A stretch of DNA of 9,694 nucleotides, taken from an uncultured Eubacteriales bacterium. Its GTDB lineage: Bacteria; Bacillota; Clostridia; Christensenellales; CAG-138. A program made the position numbers and the translations under genes. Positions 1 through 6,275 of the stretch are shown here, piece after piece (the stretch's first letter is position 1; the number at the start of each line of letters is the position of its first letter). Where the stretch lies: NCBI GenBank assembly GCA_900543475.1, contig UQRU01000082.1, positions 1 through 9,694 of the forward strand, given 5' to 3'. The notes below the pieces were generated by a model that saw only the letters and a list, made by a program, of their open reading frames with translations, was not told the origin of the DNA and made no database searches.

Positions 1-118
<118 letters not shown>

Positions 119-131
119 AACGCTGGGGGGA

Positions 132-165
132 TAAAAAAGGCCGGAGGCCAGCTGAGACCTCCGGC
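132..165 (-). terminator. Intrinsic terminator of the minus-strand kinase/epimerase operon
   Basis: Read on the minus strand, an 8-bp perfect GC-rich stem (arms 158-165 and 140-147, GCCGGAGG pairing with CCTCCGGC) with a 10-nt loop is followed by a run of six U (bases 138-133). It lies 28 bases past the stop codon of the DUF4432 gene. Stem, position and U-tract all fit a rho-independent terminator. On the plus strand there is no T-run after the stem, so it is probably one-directional. Confidence 0.85.
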
Positions 166-193
166 GAAGAAGCGAAAGGAAGGGGAGAAGGGG

Positions 194-1246
194 TCAGCGA
201 AGGAAGGCCAGGGCGTCCGGGCCAGCGGCCAGGGAGAAGCGCAGGTCGGTCTCCAGCTTTTCCCCGGGGGCCACCACCCGCAGGGTGCCGTTTTCTCGCT
301 CCTTGGACACCCCTTCCGGGTGGCAGTTGGAGGGCTCGATGCCGGTTACATAATCCCCGGCGGCCTTGCACTTCCAGTGGATGAGGTAGGGAAGCTCTTT
401 GTTGTCAAAATCCACGGTAAAGGCCAGGGCCTTGTCCGGGTTTACCATGGTAGCCTGGCAGCGGCCCGCCTGGGCCCGCAGGGTGTGATAGAACACCTGC
501 TCCACATAGCCGGTTTCCGGGGCGCCAAACACCAGGGGACTTTCCGCAGCCAAGCCTTGGCGGGTGATCTCATCCCGGCAGGCGGTGGAAACAGCGTCCA
601 TCACCAGGCGGCTGTTGGCGTCCAGGAGAGGATAGCCTGCATTGCAGTGGTACATGAGCATCAGGGGCGCGGGCTGTTGGCCTTCGTTTTCGATCTGGTC
701 ATGGACGCACAGGGCGTCGTCCCCCAGGCGGGCGGTGATCCGGCGGCGGAGCACCAGGTTCTCGCCAAAGAGGGTGGCCTCCCGCATCTCGCCAAACAGC
801 TCGATGTAGTATTCGTCCCCATCCCAGTAGCCCCGGGCGCCGTGCTGTAGGGCGGGGGTGGTGCGGATGAAGCCGTGCTGGGGCTGTACGCTGCCCCCGG
901 GTACGGCCTCCAGGGGGCCCACATTGCCCAGGCCGCAGGTGAACATCATGCCGCCCATGATGCTGCGGGGGGAGTTGGGGCCGTCATACCAGTAGTTGTT
1001 CCCCATGACGCCGGGCCGTGAGAGGAAATACATGGGCATACCATCGAAATACAGCTCGCCCACATCCATACATTTGTCAATGTACACGGTAAACCGCAGC
1101 CGGCCGCAGACGACCTCATAGGCCTGCATCCCCCGGCCCCGGCCCTCCTCCAGGGTCACCCGCCTGACATTCGCCAGGGATTCTATGCTGCCCACCCGGG
1201 CTAGCAGCTCCGCTTTGGTCAACTGGACGCCAAATACCTTTGCCAT
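194..1246 (-). CDS. DUF4432 aldose 1-epimerase-family protein
   Basis: This 350-residue protein resembles the DUF4432 branch of the galactose-mutarotase fold, which are cytosolic sugar-binding proteins thought to interconvert sugar anomers or epimers. Visible family features are the YIDKCMDVGE segment (55-64), a QPQHGFIRTTPA block with His124 (121-132), the YHCNAGYPLLD block with His200 (199-209) and the late GIEPSNCHPEG block with Glu304 (302-312). These His and Glu residues are the likely active-site set by analogy with mutarotases. Length is normal for the family. The chosen ATG follows an AGGAGG at 1251-1256 with only 4 bases between, slightly tight, and no better in-frame start is seen. 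It lies 42 bases behind the PfkB kinase gene and is followed by the terminator at 132-165, so it is the second gene of a two-gene operon. The exact sugar is not predictable. Confidence 0.85.
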   Translation of the reverse strand: MAKVFGVQLTKAELLARVGSIESLANVRRVTLEEGRGRGMQAYEVVCGRLRFTVYIDKCMDVGELYFDGMPMYFLSRPGVMGNNYWYDGPNSPRSIMGGMMFTCGLGNVGPLEAVPGGSVQPQHGFIRTTPALQHGARGYWDGDEYYIELFGEMREATLFGENLVLRRRITARLGDDALCVHDQIENEGQQPAPLMLMYHCNAGYPLLDANSRLVMDAVSTACRDEITRQGLAAESPLVFGAPETGYVEQVFYHTLRAQAGRCQATMVNPDKALAFTVDFDNKELPYLIHWKCKAAGDYVTGIEPSNCHPEGVSKERENGTLRVVAPGEKLETDLRFSLAAGPDALAFLR

Positions 1247-1276
1247 AGTGCCTCCTGCATGTTTAGGGTTTTATTT

Positions 1277-1286
1277 TTGATCGAAT
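1277..1286 (-). promoter_or_regulatory. Possible third copy of the TTGATCGAAT motif, between kinase and epimerase genes
   Basis: TTGATCGAAT lies in the 42-base gap between the two minus-strand genes and matches the start of the two motifs at 2326 and 2366. It lacks the second CG element at the same spacing, so it may be chance or a weak secondary operator. Strand is nominal because the motif's functional orientation is unknown. Confidence 0.25.
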
Positions 1287-1288
1287 GC

Positions 1289-2260
1289 TTACGATTTGTA
1301 GGGACAAACTAAATCTTTTTCGGGAACATCCGCCACGGCGCCCACAAAGGCCTCCACCTCCGCCCGGAAGGAGTTGCCCTCCATGGGGCCCCGCTTTTCC
1401 ACGGCCTTGGCGCCGGCCGCGCTGGCGAAGCGGGCGGCCTTGCGCAGGGGCGCGCCCTCGCACAGCATGGCCAGGAAGGTGGCGTCAAAGCAATCCCCAG
1501 CGCCGGTGGGATCCACCTCTGTGGCGGGATAGACCCCCATGGAGAAGGCTTCCTGCCGGGTGTAGACGCTGGTGCCCCGGGAGCCGTCCTTTACGGCCAG
1601 GACCCGGTCCTTCTGGGCTAATAGATCCTTTACGGCCCCGTCTGGGTCCCCGTATAGGAGCTTGAGCTCGCTCTTGCCGGTGAGGAGCACGTCGCTGGCG
1701 TCGATGATCTCCTTGTAGTAGTCCATGATCTTGCCGTGGAGCAGCTCGGGGCGGATGTTGGGGTCAAAGCTGACCTTCACGCCGTTTTTCTTGGCCAGGC
1801 GCACCGCCTGCATAATGGCTTCCCCCATGGTGGGGCTGCCGGTGATGGAGCAACCCATGATGTGGAGATACCGGGCGCTTTTGATGGCCGCTTCGTCCAC
1901 GTCCGCCGGGCAAAGCTCCCCGCAGGCCGCATGGGAAAAATGGAAGATGAACTTCCGCTCCCCATCGGAAAAATAGGTGACAAAGGCAGTGCCGGTGGTG
2001 TTGTCCGGGGTTTGGATCACGTGGGAAACATCCACCCCATCCCCAGCCAGGCGGGTTAAGTTCAGCTTGCCGAAATCGTCCTGGCCTACCTTGGCGATGA
2101 TGGCTGCCTTGGCGCCCATGCGGGCCGCCTGGTCGATGCAGATGGCAGGGGCGCCGCTGGGGAAGGGCCCCAAAAGGGTTCCGGGGGAAGTAAAGGCCTG
2201 GTCAACCTTTTCGGTCAGCACTTCCGCCAGGATCTCGCCGATAGTAATGATGTCCAGCAT
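1289..2260 (-). CDS. PfkB-family carbohydrate kinase
   Basis: This 323-residue cytosolic ATP-dependent sugar kinase belongs to the ribokinase/PfkB superfamily. The N-terminal strand IITIGEILAE is followed by the substrate-side block SGAPAICIDQAARMG (35-49), the family GGxPxN-like motif, though with Ala and Ile where Gly and Asn are usual. SFDPNIRPELL (164-174) is the DxNxR segment. The C-terminal signature EVDPTGAGDCFDATF (248-262) carries the anion-hole GAGD with catalytic base Asp256. Length is typical (300-330). The ATG lies 11-12 bases after an AAGGAAGG on the minus strand. It heads the minus operon with the DUF4432 gene and is divergent from the ABC importer, sharing the promoter region at 2400-2452. 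In context it probably phosphorylates the imported sugar or a downstream keto-acid or ketose. Fructokinase, ribokinase and KDG-kinase activities cannot be separated by eye. Confidence 0.93.
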   Translation of the reverse strand: MLDIITIGEILAEVLTEKVDQAFTSPGTLLGPFPSGAPAICIDQAARMGAKAAIIAKVGQDDFGKLNLTRLAGDGVDVSHVIQTPDNTTGTAFVTYFSDGERKFIFHFSHAACGELCPADVDEAAIKSARYLHIMGCSITGSPTMGEAIMQAVRLAKKNGVKVSFDPNIRPELLHGKIMDYYKEIIDASDVLLTGKSELKLLYGDPDGAVKDLLAQKDRVLAVKDGSRGTSVYTRQEAFSMGVYPATEVDPTGAGDCFDATFLAMLCEGAPLRKAARFASAAGAKAVEKRGPMEGNSFRAEVEAFVGAVADVPEKDLVCPYKS

Positions 2261-2325
2261 AATGCATTCGTCCCTTCCTTTTTAAATGAAATGATAGAAG
2301 ATTGCGTGCGGAATGGAGGTGCAAA

Positions 2326-2340
2326 TTGATCGTATTCGTT
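2326..2340. promoter_or_regulatory. Candidate operator motif copy A (TTGATCGTATTCGTT)
   Basis: The sequence shares the pattern TTGATCGnAnTCG with the copy at 2366. The starts are exactly 40 bp apart, about four helical turns. On the opposite strand the motif reads as short CGA-type repeats, reminiscent of the repeated TTCG-like elements reported for several DeoR-family operators. It lies upstream of the plus promoter and inside the leader of the minus transcript. Operator function is inferred. Confidence 0.45.
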
Positions 2341-2365
2341 CAACGGATGGAGCCAAAGAAAAAAG

Positions 2366-2381
2366 TTGATCGAAATCGAAT
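2366..2381. promoter_or_regulatory. Candidate operator motif copy B (TTGATCGAAATCGAAT)
   Basis: This is the second TTGATCGnAnTCG copy. On the minus strand it reads ATTCGATTTCGATCAA, an evident TTCGAT direct repeat. It ends 18 bp before the plus-strand -35 box. The DeoR-family protein encoded at 7253-8044 is the obvious candidate binder, but no binding evidence is visible. Confidence 0.5.
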
Positions 2382-2399
2382 AAAAAATGAATCTATTCC

Positions 2400-2428
2400 T
2401 TGACACACGCTGGTTACGATGCTATTAT
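2400..2428 (+). promoter_or_regulatory. Sigma-A promoter of the ABC importer/catabolic operon
   Basis: A perfect -35 TTGACA (2400-2405), a 17-bp spacer and -10 TATTAT (2423-2428) are preceded by a TGC extended -10 (2420-2422). An A/T-rich stretch lies just upstream of the -35 (2381-2398). The predicted start site is near 2435, giving a leader of about 130 nt before the ATG at 2564. This is the best promoter match in the window, and its -10 overlaps the minus-strand -10. Confidence 0.85.
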
Positions 2429-2434
2429 AGCATC
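2418..2434. promoter_or_regulatory. Perfect palindrome over the overlapping -10 elements
   Basis: GATGCTATTATAGCATC has 7-bp perfect arms around a TTA centre. It contains an extended -10 on each strand: TGC-TATTAT forward and TGC-TATAAT reverse. The symmetry can be explained by two facing extended -10 boxes, but the outer GA/TC pairs are not required for that, so a symmetric repressor site over both promoters is also possible. Confidence 0.7.
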
Positions 2435-2452
2435 ATAAACGCAAGCAGACAA
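2424..2452 (-). promoter_or_regulatory. Sigma-A promoter of the kinase/epimerase operon
   Basis: On the minus strand, -35 TTGTCT (2452-2447, four of six consensus bases), a 17-bp spacer and a perfect -10 TATAAT (2429-2424) with a TGC extended element (2432-2430) are seen. An A/T-rich tract at 2453-2485 lies upstream of the -35 and could act as an UP element. The predicted start is near 2416, leaving a leader of about 155 nt before the kinase ATG at 2260. Its -10 is shared with the plus promoter, so initiation in the two directions should be mutually exclusive. Confidence 0.7.
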
Positions 2453-2511
2453 TCACAAAAATAAAAAAACGAAAAGAAAAAAACAATAGTTCTACTTTAC
2501 TTGATTCCAGT

Positions 2512-2528
2512 TTCAGCAATTCGCTGAA
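2512..2528 (+). promoter_or_regulatory. Small hairpin in the 5' leader of the binding-protein mRNA
   Basis: TTCAGC (2512-2517) and GCTGAA (2523-2528) form a 6-bp stem with a 5-nt loop, 20 bases before the AGGAGG ribosome site. There is no T-run, so it is not a terminator. The rest of the 2435-2563 leader is purine-rich with A-tracts, and no riboswitch fold is recognised. Confidence 0.35.
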
Positions 2529-2563
2529 TTTAAACAATCCATCATTCAGGAGGAAAACAGAAC

Positions 2564-3610
2564 ATGAAAAAGACGTTGGCTATTTTGCTGGCAGCTGTGA
2601 TGATGCTGGGCATGGTTGCTTGCGCGGCCCCCGCGGCCACCGAGGAAGCCCCCGCTGCTGAGGCCCCCGCTGATGAGGCCCCCGCCGAAGAAGCCCCCGC
2701 TGAGGAAGCCCCCGCTGAAGAAGCGGCGCCGGCCGTTGCCGACCTGAAGCTGGGCTTCATCCTGGGTTCCCGTGAGCACGCGTTCTACTGCTCCATCGAA
2801 GAAGGCATCAATGCCGCTGCTGCGGAAATGGGCTTTGAGGCTGTGGTTCTGGAGTCCGACCTCAACGGCGCCATCGCCAGCGAGCGTATTGAGAACCTGG
2901 TGGTAGAGGGCTGCAACGCCATCTCCCTGTCCGTCAACGATCCCACCGGTTGCACCCCTGCCATCGAGGCTGCCGACGCTGAAGGCGTGCCCATGTTCGC
3001 CTTTGACTGCACCTCCAGCGAGACCGACGTGATCAAGTGCTTCGTAGGTACCGATAACTTCCAGGGCGGCGTAGTTGGCGGCGAGGCCACCATCGCCAAG
3101 CTGGAGGAGCTGGGCCTCACCGATGGCGCCACCGTAGGCATCATCGCCTATCCCGAGCCCCAGTCCTGCATCGACCGTGAGGCTGGCTGGTACAGCGTCA
3201 TCGATCAGTACACCGAGCAGTACAACCTGAACGTGGTCAACATCGGCAACTATCGCGGCGATGCCGGCACTGCCGAGAGCCTCATGAGCGATGCGTTGAC
3301 CCAGTATCCTGACATGGCCGTTATCTTCACCGTGGGCGATCCCGCCTGCATCGGCGCTCTGGCCGCCATCAAGGCTGCTGGCGCTCCCACCACCATGATC
3401 GGTTTCGATGCCAACCCCGAGGCCCACGAGGCCATTCTGGACCCCGAGAACGGCAAGATCTGGTTCGCGGATGTGGCGCAGAACCCCTATGAGATCGGCT
3501 ATCAGATCGCGAAGCAGATGGTGAAGTACTGCACCGAGGGCACCGTGGATGATACCACCATCCTCATCGCTCCCTACCTGGTAGACGCTTCCAACGCTGT
3601 CGCCCAATAA
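2564..3610 (+). CDS. Sugar ABC transporter substrate-binding lipoprotein (ribose-type)
   Basis: This 348-residue extracellular solute-binding protein is of the periplasmic-binding-protein type I/RbsB class (Peripla_BP_4-like). It starts with a Lys-Lys-Thr signal and hydrophobic core, then a lipobox ending MVAC with Cys20 as the lipidation site. A low-complexity Ala/Pro/Glu linker covers about 21-58, and the mature fold starts at LKLGFILGS (61-69). Core features are the opening GFILGSREHAFYCSIEEGI segment, LESDLNGAIASERIENLVVEG with the usual ligand-side pattern, ISLSVNDPTG, and the late VIFTVGDPACIGALAAIKAAG and GFDANPEA segments. The ATG has AGGAGG at 2548-2553, 10 bases upstream. It is first in the importer operon, as usual for an abundant binding protein. 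The ligand is probably a free monosaccharide or similar polyol, not assignable from sequence. Confidence 0.95.
   Translation: MKKTLAILLAAVMMLGMVACAAPAATEEAPAAEAPADEAPAEEAPAEEAPAEEAAPAVADLKLGFILGSREHAFYCSIEEGINAAAAEMGFEAVVLESDLNGAIASERIENLVVEGCNAISLSVNDPTGCTPAIEAADAEGVPMFAFDCTSSETDVIKCFVGTDNFQGGVVGGEATIAKLEELGLTDGATVGIIAYPEPQSCIDREAGWYSVIDQYTEQYNLNVVNIGNYRGDAGTAESLMSDALTQYPDMAVIFTVGDPACIGALAAIKAAGAPTTMIGFDANPEAHEAILDPENGKIWFADVAQNPYEIGYQIAKQMVKYCTEGTVDDTTILIAPYLVDASNAVAQ
2642..2716 (+). repeat. Five tandem 15-bp units encoding the (E/D)EAPA linker
   Basis: Five in-frame 15-bp units at 2642, 2657, 2672, 2687 and 2702 encode EEAPA, AEAPA, DEAPA, EEAPA and EEAPA, followed by a degenerate EEAAP. 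Units differ mainly at GAA/GAG and GCT/GCC third positions, with GCC-CCC-GC constant. This acidic linker tethers the binding domain to the lipid-anchored Cys20. The repeat is prone to copy-number slippage without a frameshift. Confidence 0.9.
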
Positions 3611-3646
3611 GCCGTCTTAACACCGACAACACAATATTAGCTCAAC

Positions 3647-3682
3647 GCATGTGCCCGAGCGCGAATCCGTTCGGGCACATGT
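3647..3682 (+). promoter_or_regulatory. Intercistronic stem-loop between binding-protein and ATPase genes
   Basis: CATGTGCCCGA (3648-3658) pairs perfectly with TCGGGCACATG (3671-3681). The stem extends to about 15 bp with two G-U pairs and a loop of about 6 nt (3662-3667). No U-tract follows (the next bases are CAAGATGAAACC), so it is not a classical terminator. Such hairpins after a binding-protein gene commonly protect the upstream mRNA from 3' decay or partly attenuate read-through, giving more binding protein than transporter. Confidence 0.75.
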
Positions 3683-3733
3683 CAAGATGAAACCAAGGCA
3701 ACCAACCAGCATGAAGCAAGGAGAGATGTTATT

Positions 3734-5236
3734 ATGGAGCCAAACCTGCAGGCAATCCATATCGACAAGCGTTTTCCAGGCGTAAACGCCTTGACCGACG
3801 TTTCGATCGACTTCTATCCCGGCGAAGTCCATGCGCTGCTGGGTGAAAACGGCGCGGGAAAATCCACGCTGATCAAGATCCTTTCCGGCGTTTATACCCC
3901 CACTTCGGGTAAGGTGGTTTTCGAAGGGAATGAAATGCATTTTACGGCGCCAGGCGAGGCGCTCAATAAGGGCATTGCGGTGATCCATCAGGAATTGAGC
4001 ATCGCCAATGACCTAACCGTGGCGGAGAACGTATTTTTAGGGGCGGAGCCCCGGATCAATAACGGCCCCCTGCTGGACCGGGCCAAAATGAACCGCGACA
4101 CCCAGGCCCTGCTGGATTATATGAAGGTCACCAACATCAAGGCTACGGACATAGCCCGGGATCTGACCGCCGCCCAGCAGCAAATGGTAGAGATCGCCAA
4201 AGTTATCAGCAAAAAGGCCAAGGTCGTCATCATGGACGAACCCACCTCATCCCTGTCTGAGCACGAAATCAACGCGCTGTTTGAGCAGCTGGATAATCTG
4301 CGCAACAATCAAGTAACCGTTATTTATATTTCCCACCGCATGGCGGAGATCTTCCGCATGTGCGACCGGGCCACCATCCTCCGGGACGGCTGCAAGGTAA
4401 AGACCTGCATGATCAAGGACACCACTGAATCCGAGATCGTAAACAGCATGGTGGGCCGGGAGATCAAGGACTATTATAACCGCCAGGCGCATACCCCCGG
4501 CAAGGAAATGCTGCGGGTGGAGGGCCTGACCCGCAAAAAGGAATTTAAGGACATCAGCTTCACCGCCTATGCCGGCGAGATCCTGGGCTTTTACGGCCTG
4601 GTAGGCGCGGGCCGCACGGAGGTTATGGAAACCATATTCGGCGCTCGCCGGGCGGATGCAGGTAAGATATTTGTAGAGGGCAAGGAGGTCCACTTCCGGA
4701 GCCCCAAGGACGCCATTGAGCACAACCTGGGCATGGTCACCGAGGACCGCCGCCGTACCGGCCTGATGCTCCAGGCCACCCTGCGCCACAACATCGTGCT
4801 GCCCAGCCTGCCCTATCATCACCGGCGCTTCGGCTTCCTGGACAACAAGTGGGAAGCGGACATCGCCCAGGAGATGACCCAAAAGCTCCGGGTCAAAACC
4901 CCATCCATCCAAACCATCATCGCCAACTTATCCGGTGGTAACCAGCAGAAGGTCATCCTGGCCAAGTGGCTCATCGCCAATTCCAAGATCCTGATCCTGG
5001 ATGAGCCGACCCGGGGTATCGACGTGAACGCCAAGAGCGAATTCTATGCCCTGATGAACGATTTCGTGGCCGACGGCGGCTGCATCATCATGGTATCTTC
5101 CGAACTGCCCGAGATGTTGGGCGTGGCGGACCGGATCATCGTCATGCGGGAAGGCGTACAGGGCGGCGAGATCTCCGGCGCCGATGCAACAGAACAGTCC
5201 GTGATCCAGCTTGCCAGCGTGCAAAGCAATGTTTAG
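3734..5236 (+). CDS. Ribose-type sugar ABC transporter ATP-binding protein (two ATPase domains)
   Basis: This 500-residue cytoplasmic ATPase of the RbsA/MglA/XylG type powers sugar import. The N-terminal cassette has Walker A GENGAGKST (37-45), Q-loop Gln86, signature LTAAQQQ (144-150, in the non-canonical LSxAQ style of this family), Walker B VVIMDEPTSSL (164-174) and H-loop His201. The C-terminal cassette has the degenerate P-loop GLVGAGRTE (288-296, Arg in place of the Lys), a canonical LSGGNQQK signature (399-406), Walker B ILILDEPTRGID (419-430) and Ser instead of the H-loop His (VSSE, 454-457). This asymmetry is normal for the family and implies one competent ATP site. Length is typical. 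AAGGAGAG at 3718-3725 precedes the ATG. It lies between the binding protein and the permease, 25 bases before the latter. Confidence 0.97.
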   Translation: MEPNLQAIHIDKRFPGVNALTDVSIDFYPGEVHALLGENGAGKSTLIKILSGVYTPTSGKVVFEGNEMHFTAPGEALNKGIAVIHQELSIANDLTVAENVFLGAEPRINNGPLLDRAKMNRDTQALLDYMKVTNIKATDIARDLTAAQQQMVEIAKVISKKAKVVIMDEPTSSLSEHEINALFEQLDNLRNNQVTVIYISHRMAEIFRMCDRATILRDGCKVKTCMIKDTTESEIVNSMVGREIKDYYNRQAHTPGKEMLRVEGLTRKKEFKDISFTAYAGEILGFYGLVGAGRTEVMETIFGARRADAGKIFVEGKEVHFRSPKDAIEHNLGMVTEDRRRTGLMLQATLRHNIVLPSLPYHHRRFGFLDNKWEADIAQEMTQKLRVKTPSIQTIIANLSGGNQQKVILAKWLIANSKILILDEPTRGIDVNAKSEFYALMNDFVADGGCIIMVSSELPEMLGVADRIIVMREGVQGGEISGADATEQSVIQLASVQSNV

Positions 5237-5261
5237 ACATCAGAAGGGATGAGATCAAACT

Positions 5262-6242
5262 ATGGAAAAGGTTAAGAGTTTTACAAAAAAGAATATTATC
5301 GTATTCGTTCTGATCTTCCTTTGCCTGGGCTTCGGCTTGGGGAATAAGTCCTTCCTAAGCGCCCAGAACCTGGTGAACCTGACCACCCAGATGGCCATCA
5401 ACGCCATGTTGAGCGCTGGCCTCACCTACGTGATCATTCTTGGCGGCATCGATATTTCCGTGGGTTCCGTGGCGGCTCTGGCCGGCGTGTGCGGCGCCCT
5501 GGTGGCCCGGGAAAACCCGGATGCCTCCATTTTCGTGGCCTCTTTGATCTGGATCGGCGCGGCCCTGGTGGTGGGTGCTCTCTGCGGCGCGTTCAACGGC
5601 TTGATGATCGCCTACTTCAAGGTGGTGCCCATGATCGCCACCCTGGCCATGTTGAATATGGCCCGTGGCCTGTGCTTCGTGCTGTCCGGCGGTTCTTCCG
5701 TATCCGGCGTCAAGAGCAACTATTCCTTCCTGGGCGCTGCCCGGTTGCTGCAAACCGCGGATAAGCCCACCGGCTGGATCCCCATCATCACCATCTTCGT
5801 GATCGTGGCCGTGTTCATCGTACACATCCTCCTGTCCAAGACCGTATTCGGCCGGCACGTATATGCCACCGGCTCCAATAGCAATGTGGCCCACTTGAGC
5901 GGTATCAATACGGCGAAGATCACCTTCCTGAGCCATGTGATCTGCGGCATTATGGCGGCCATGGGCGGCGTGCTCAACGCCTCCAAGCTGCAAAACGGCC
6001 AGCCCGGCGCCTGTGACGCCTATGAAATGTACGCCATTGCCGCCACGGTATTGGGCGGCACCAGCCTTTCCGGCGGCAGCGGTTCCGTTGGCCGGGCCAT
6101 GATCGGCGTGGCGGTTATCGCCGTCATCAACAACGGCATGAACCTGCTCCACATCGATTCCTATTGGCAGAAGGTGGTCATCGGCATGATTATCCTGCTG
6201 GCGGTCATCTTGGATATGGCGCAAAAGAAACAAAAGGCGTAA
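5262..6242 (+). CDS. Ribose-type sugar ABC transporter permease
   Basis: This 326-residue polytopic inner-membrane protein of the RbsC/BPD_transp_2 family forms the sugar channel, probably as a homodimer with the double-domain ATPase. It begins with a short basic N-terminus and a first hydrophobic helix (about 11-27). The family hallmark GGIDISVGS follows the third hydrophobic stretch (61-69). The cytoplasmic coupling segment FGRHVYATGSNSNVAHLSGI and the conserved late AATVLGGTSLSGGSGSVGR block (about 262-280) are both present. The last helix ends in a basic tail (QKKQKA). Length is normal. A GAAGGG at 5243-5248 lies 13 bases before the ATG, rather far. It completes a three-gene importer with no accessory permease needed. 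Confidence 0.96.
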   Translation: MEKVKSFTKKNIIVFVLIFLCLGFGLGNKSFLSAQNLVNLTTQMAINAMLSAGLTYVIILGGIDISVGSVAALAGVCGALVARENPDASIFVASLIWIGAALVVGALCGAFNGLMIAYFKVVPMIATLAMLNMARGLCFVLSGGSSVSGVKSNYSFLGAARLLQTADKPTGWIPIITIFVIVAVFIVHILLSKTVFGRHVYATGSNSNVAHLSGINTAKITFLSHVICGIMAAMGGVLNASKLQNGQPGACDAYEMYAIAATVLGGTSLSGGSGSVGRAMIGVAVIAVINNGMNLLHIDSYWQKVVIGMIILLAVILDMAQKKQKA

Positions 6243-6275
6243 AATATATATAGCATGAATTAAAGGAGCGGGAGC

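Noticed and set aside
2215..2406. 63-codon frame in the leader of the kinase transcript, possible leader peptide
   Set aside because: It needs a GTG start without a ribosome site and overlaps the kinase start. No regulatory codon run is visible.
2261..2563. Catabolite-control (cre) site in the divergent region
   Set aside because: I scanned both strands by eye and found no sequence close to the WTGNAANCGNWNNCA pattern.
2546..3607. Long 353-residue open frame antisense to the binding-protein gene
   Set aside because: It mirrors the GC-rich codon bias of the sense gene, has no ribosome site or recognisable motif, and gives low-complexity Gly-rich sequence where the sense strand has the repeat linker.
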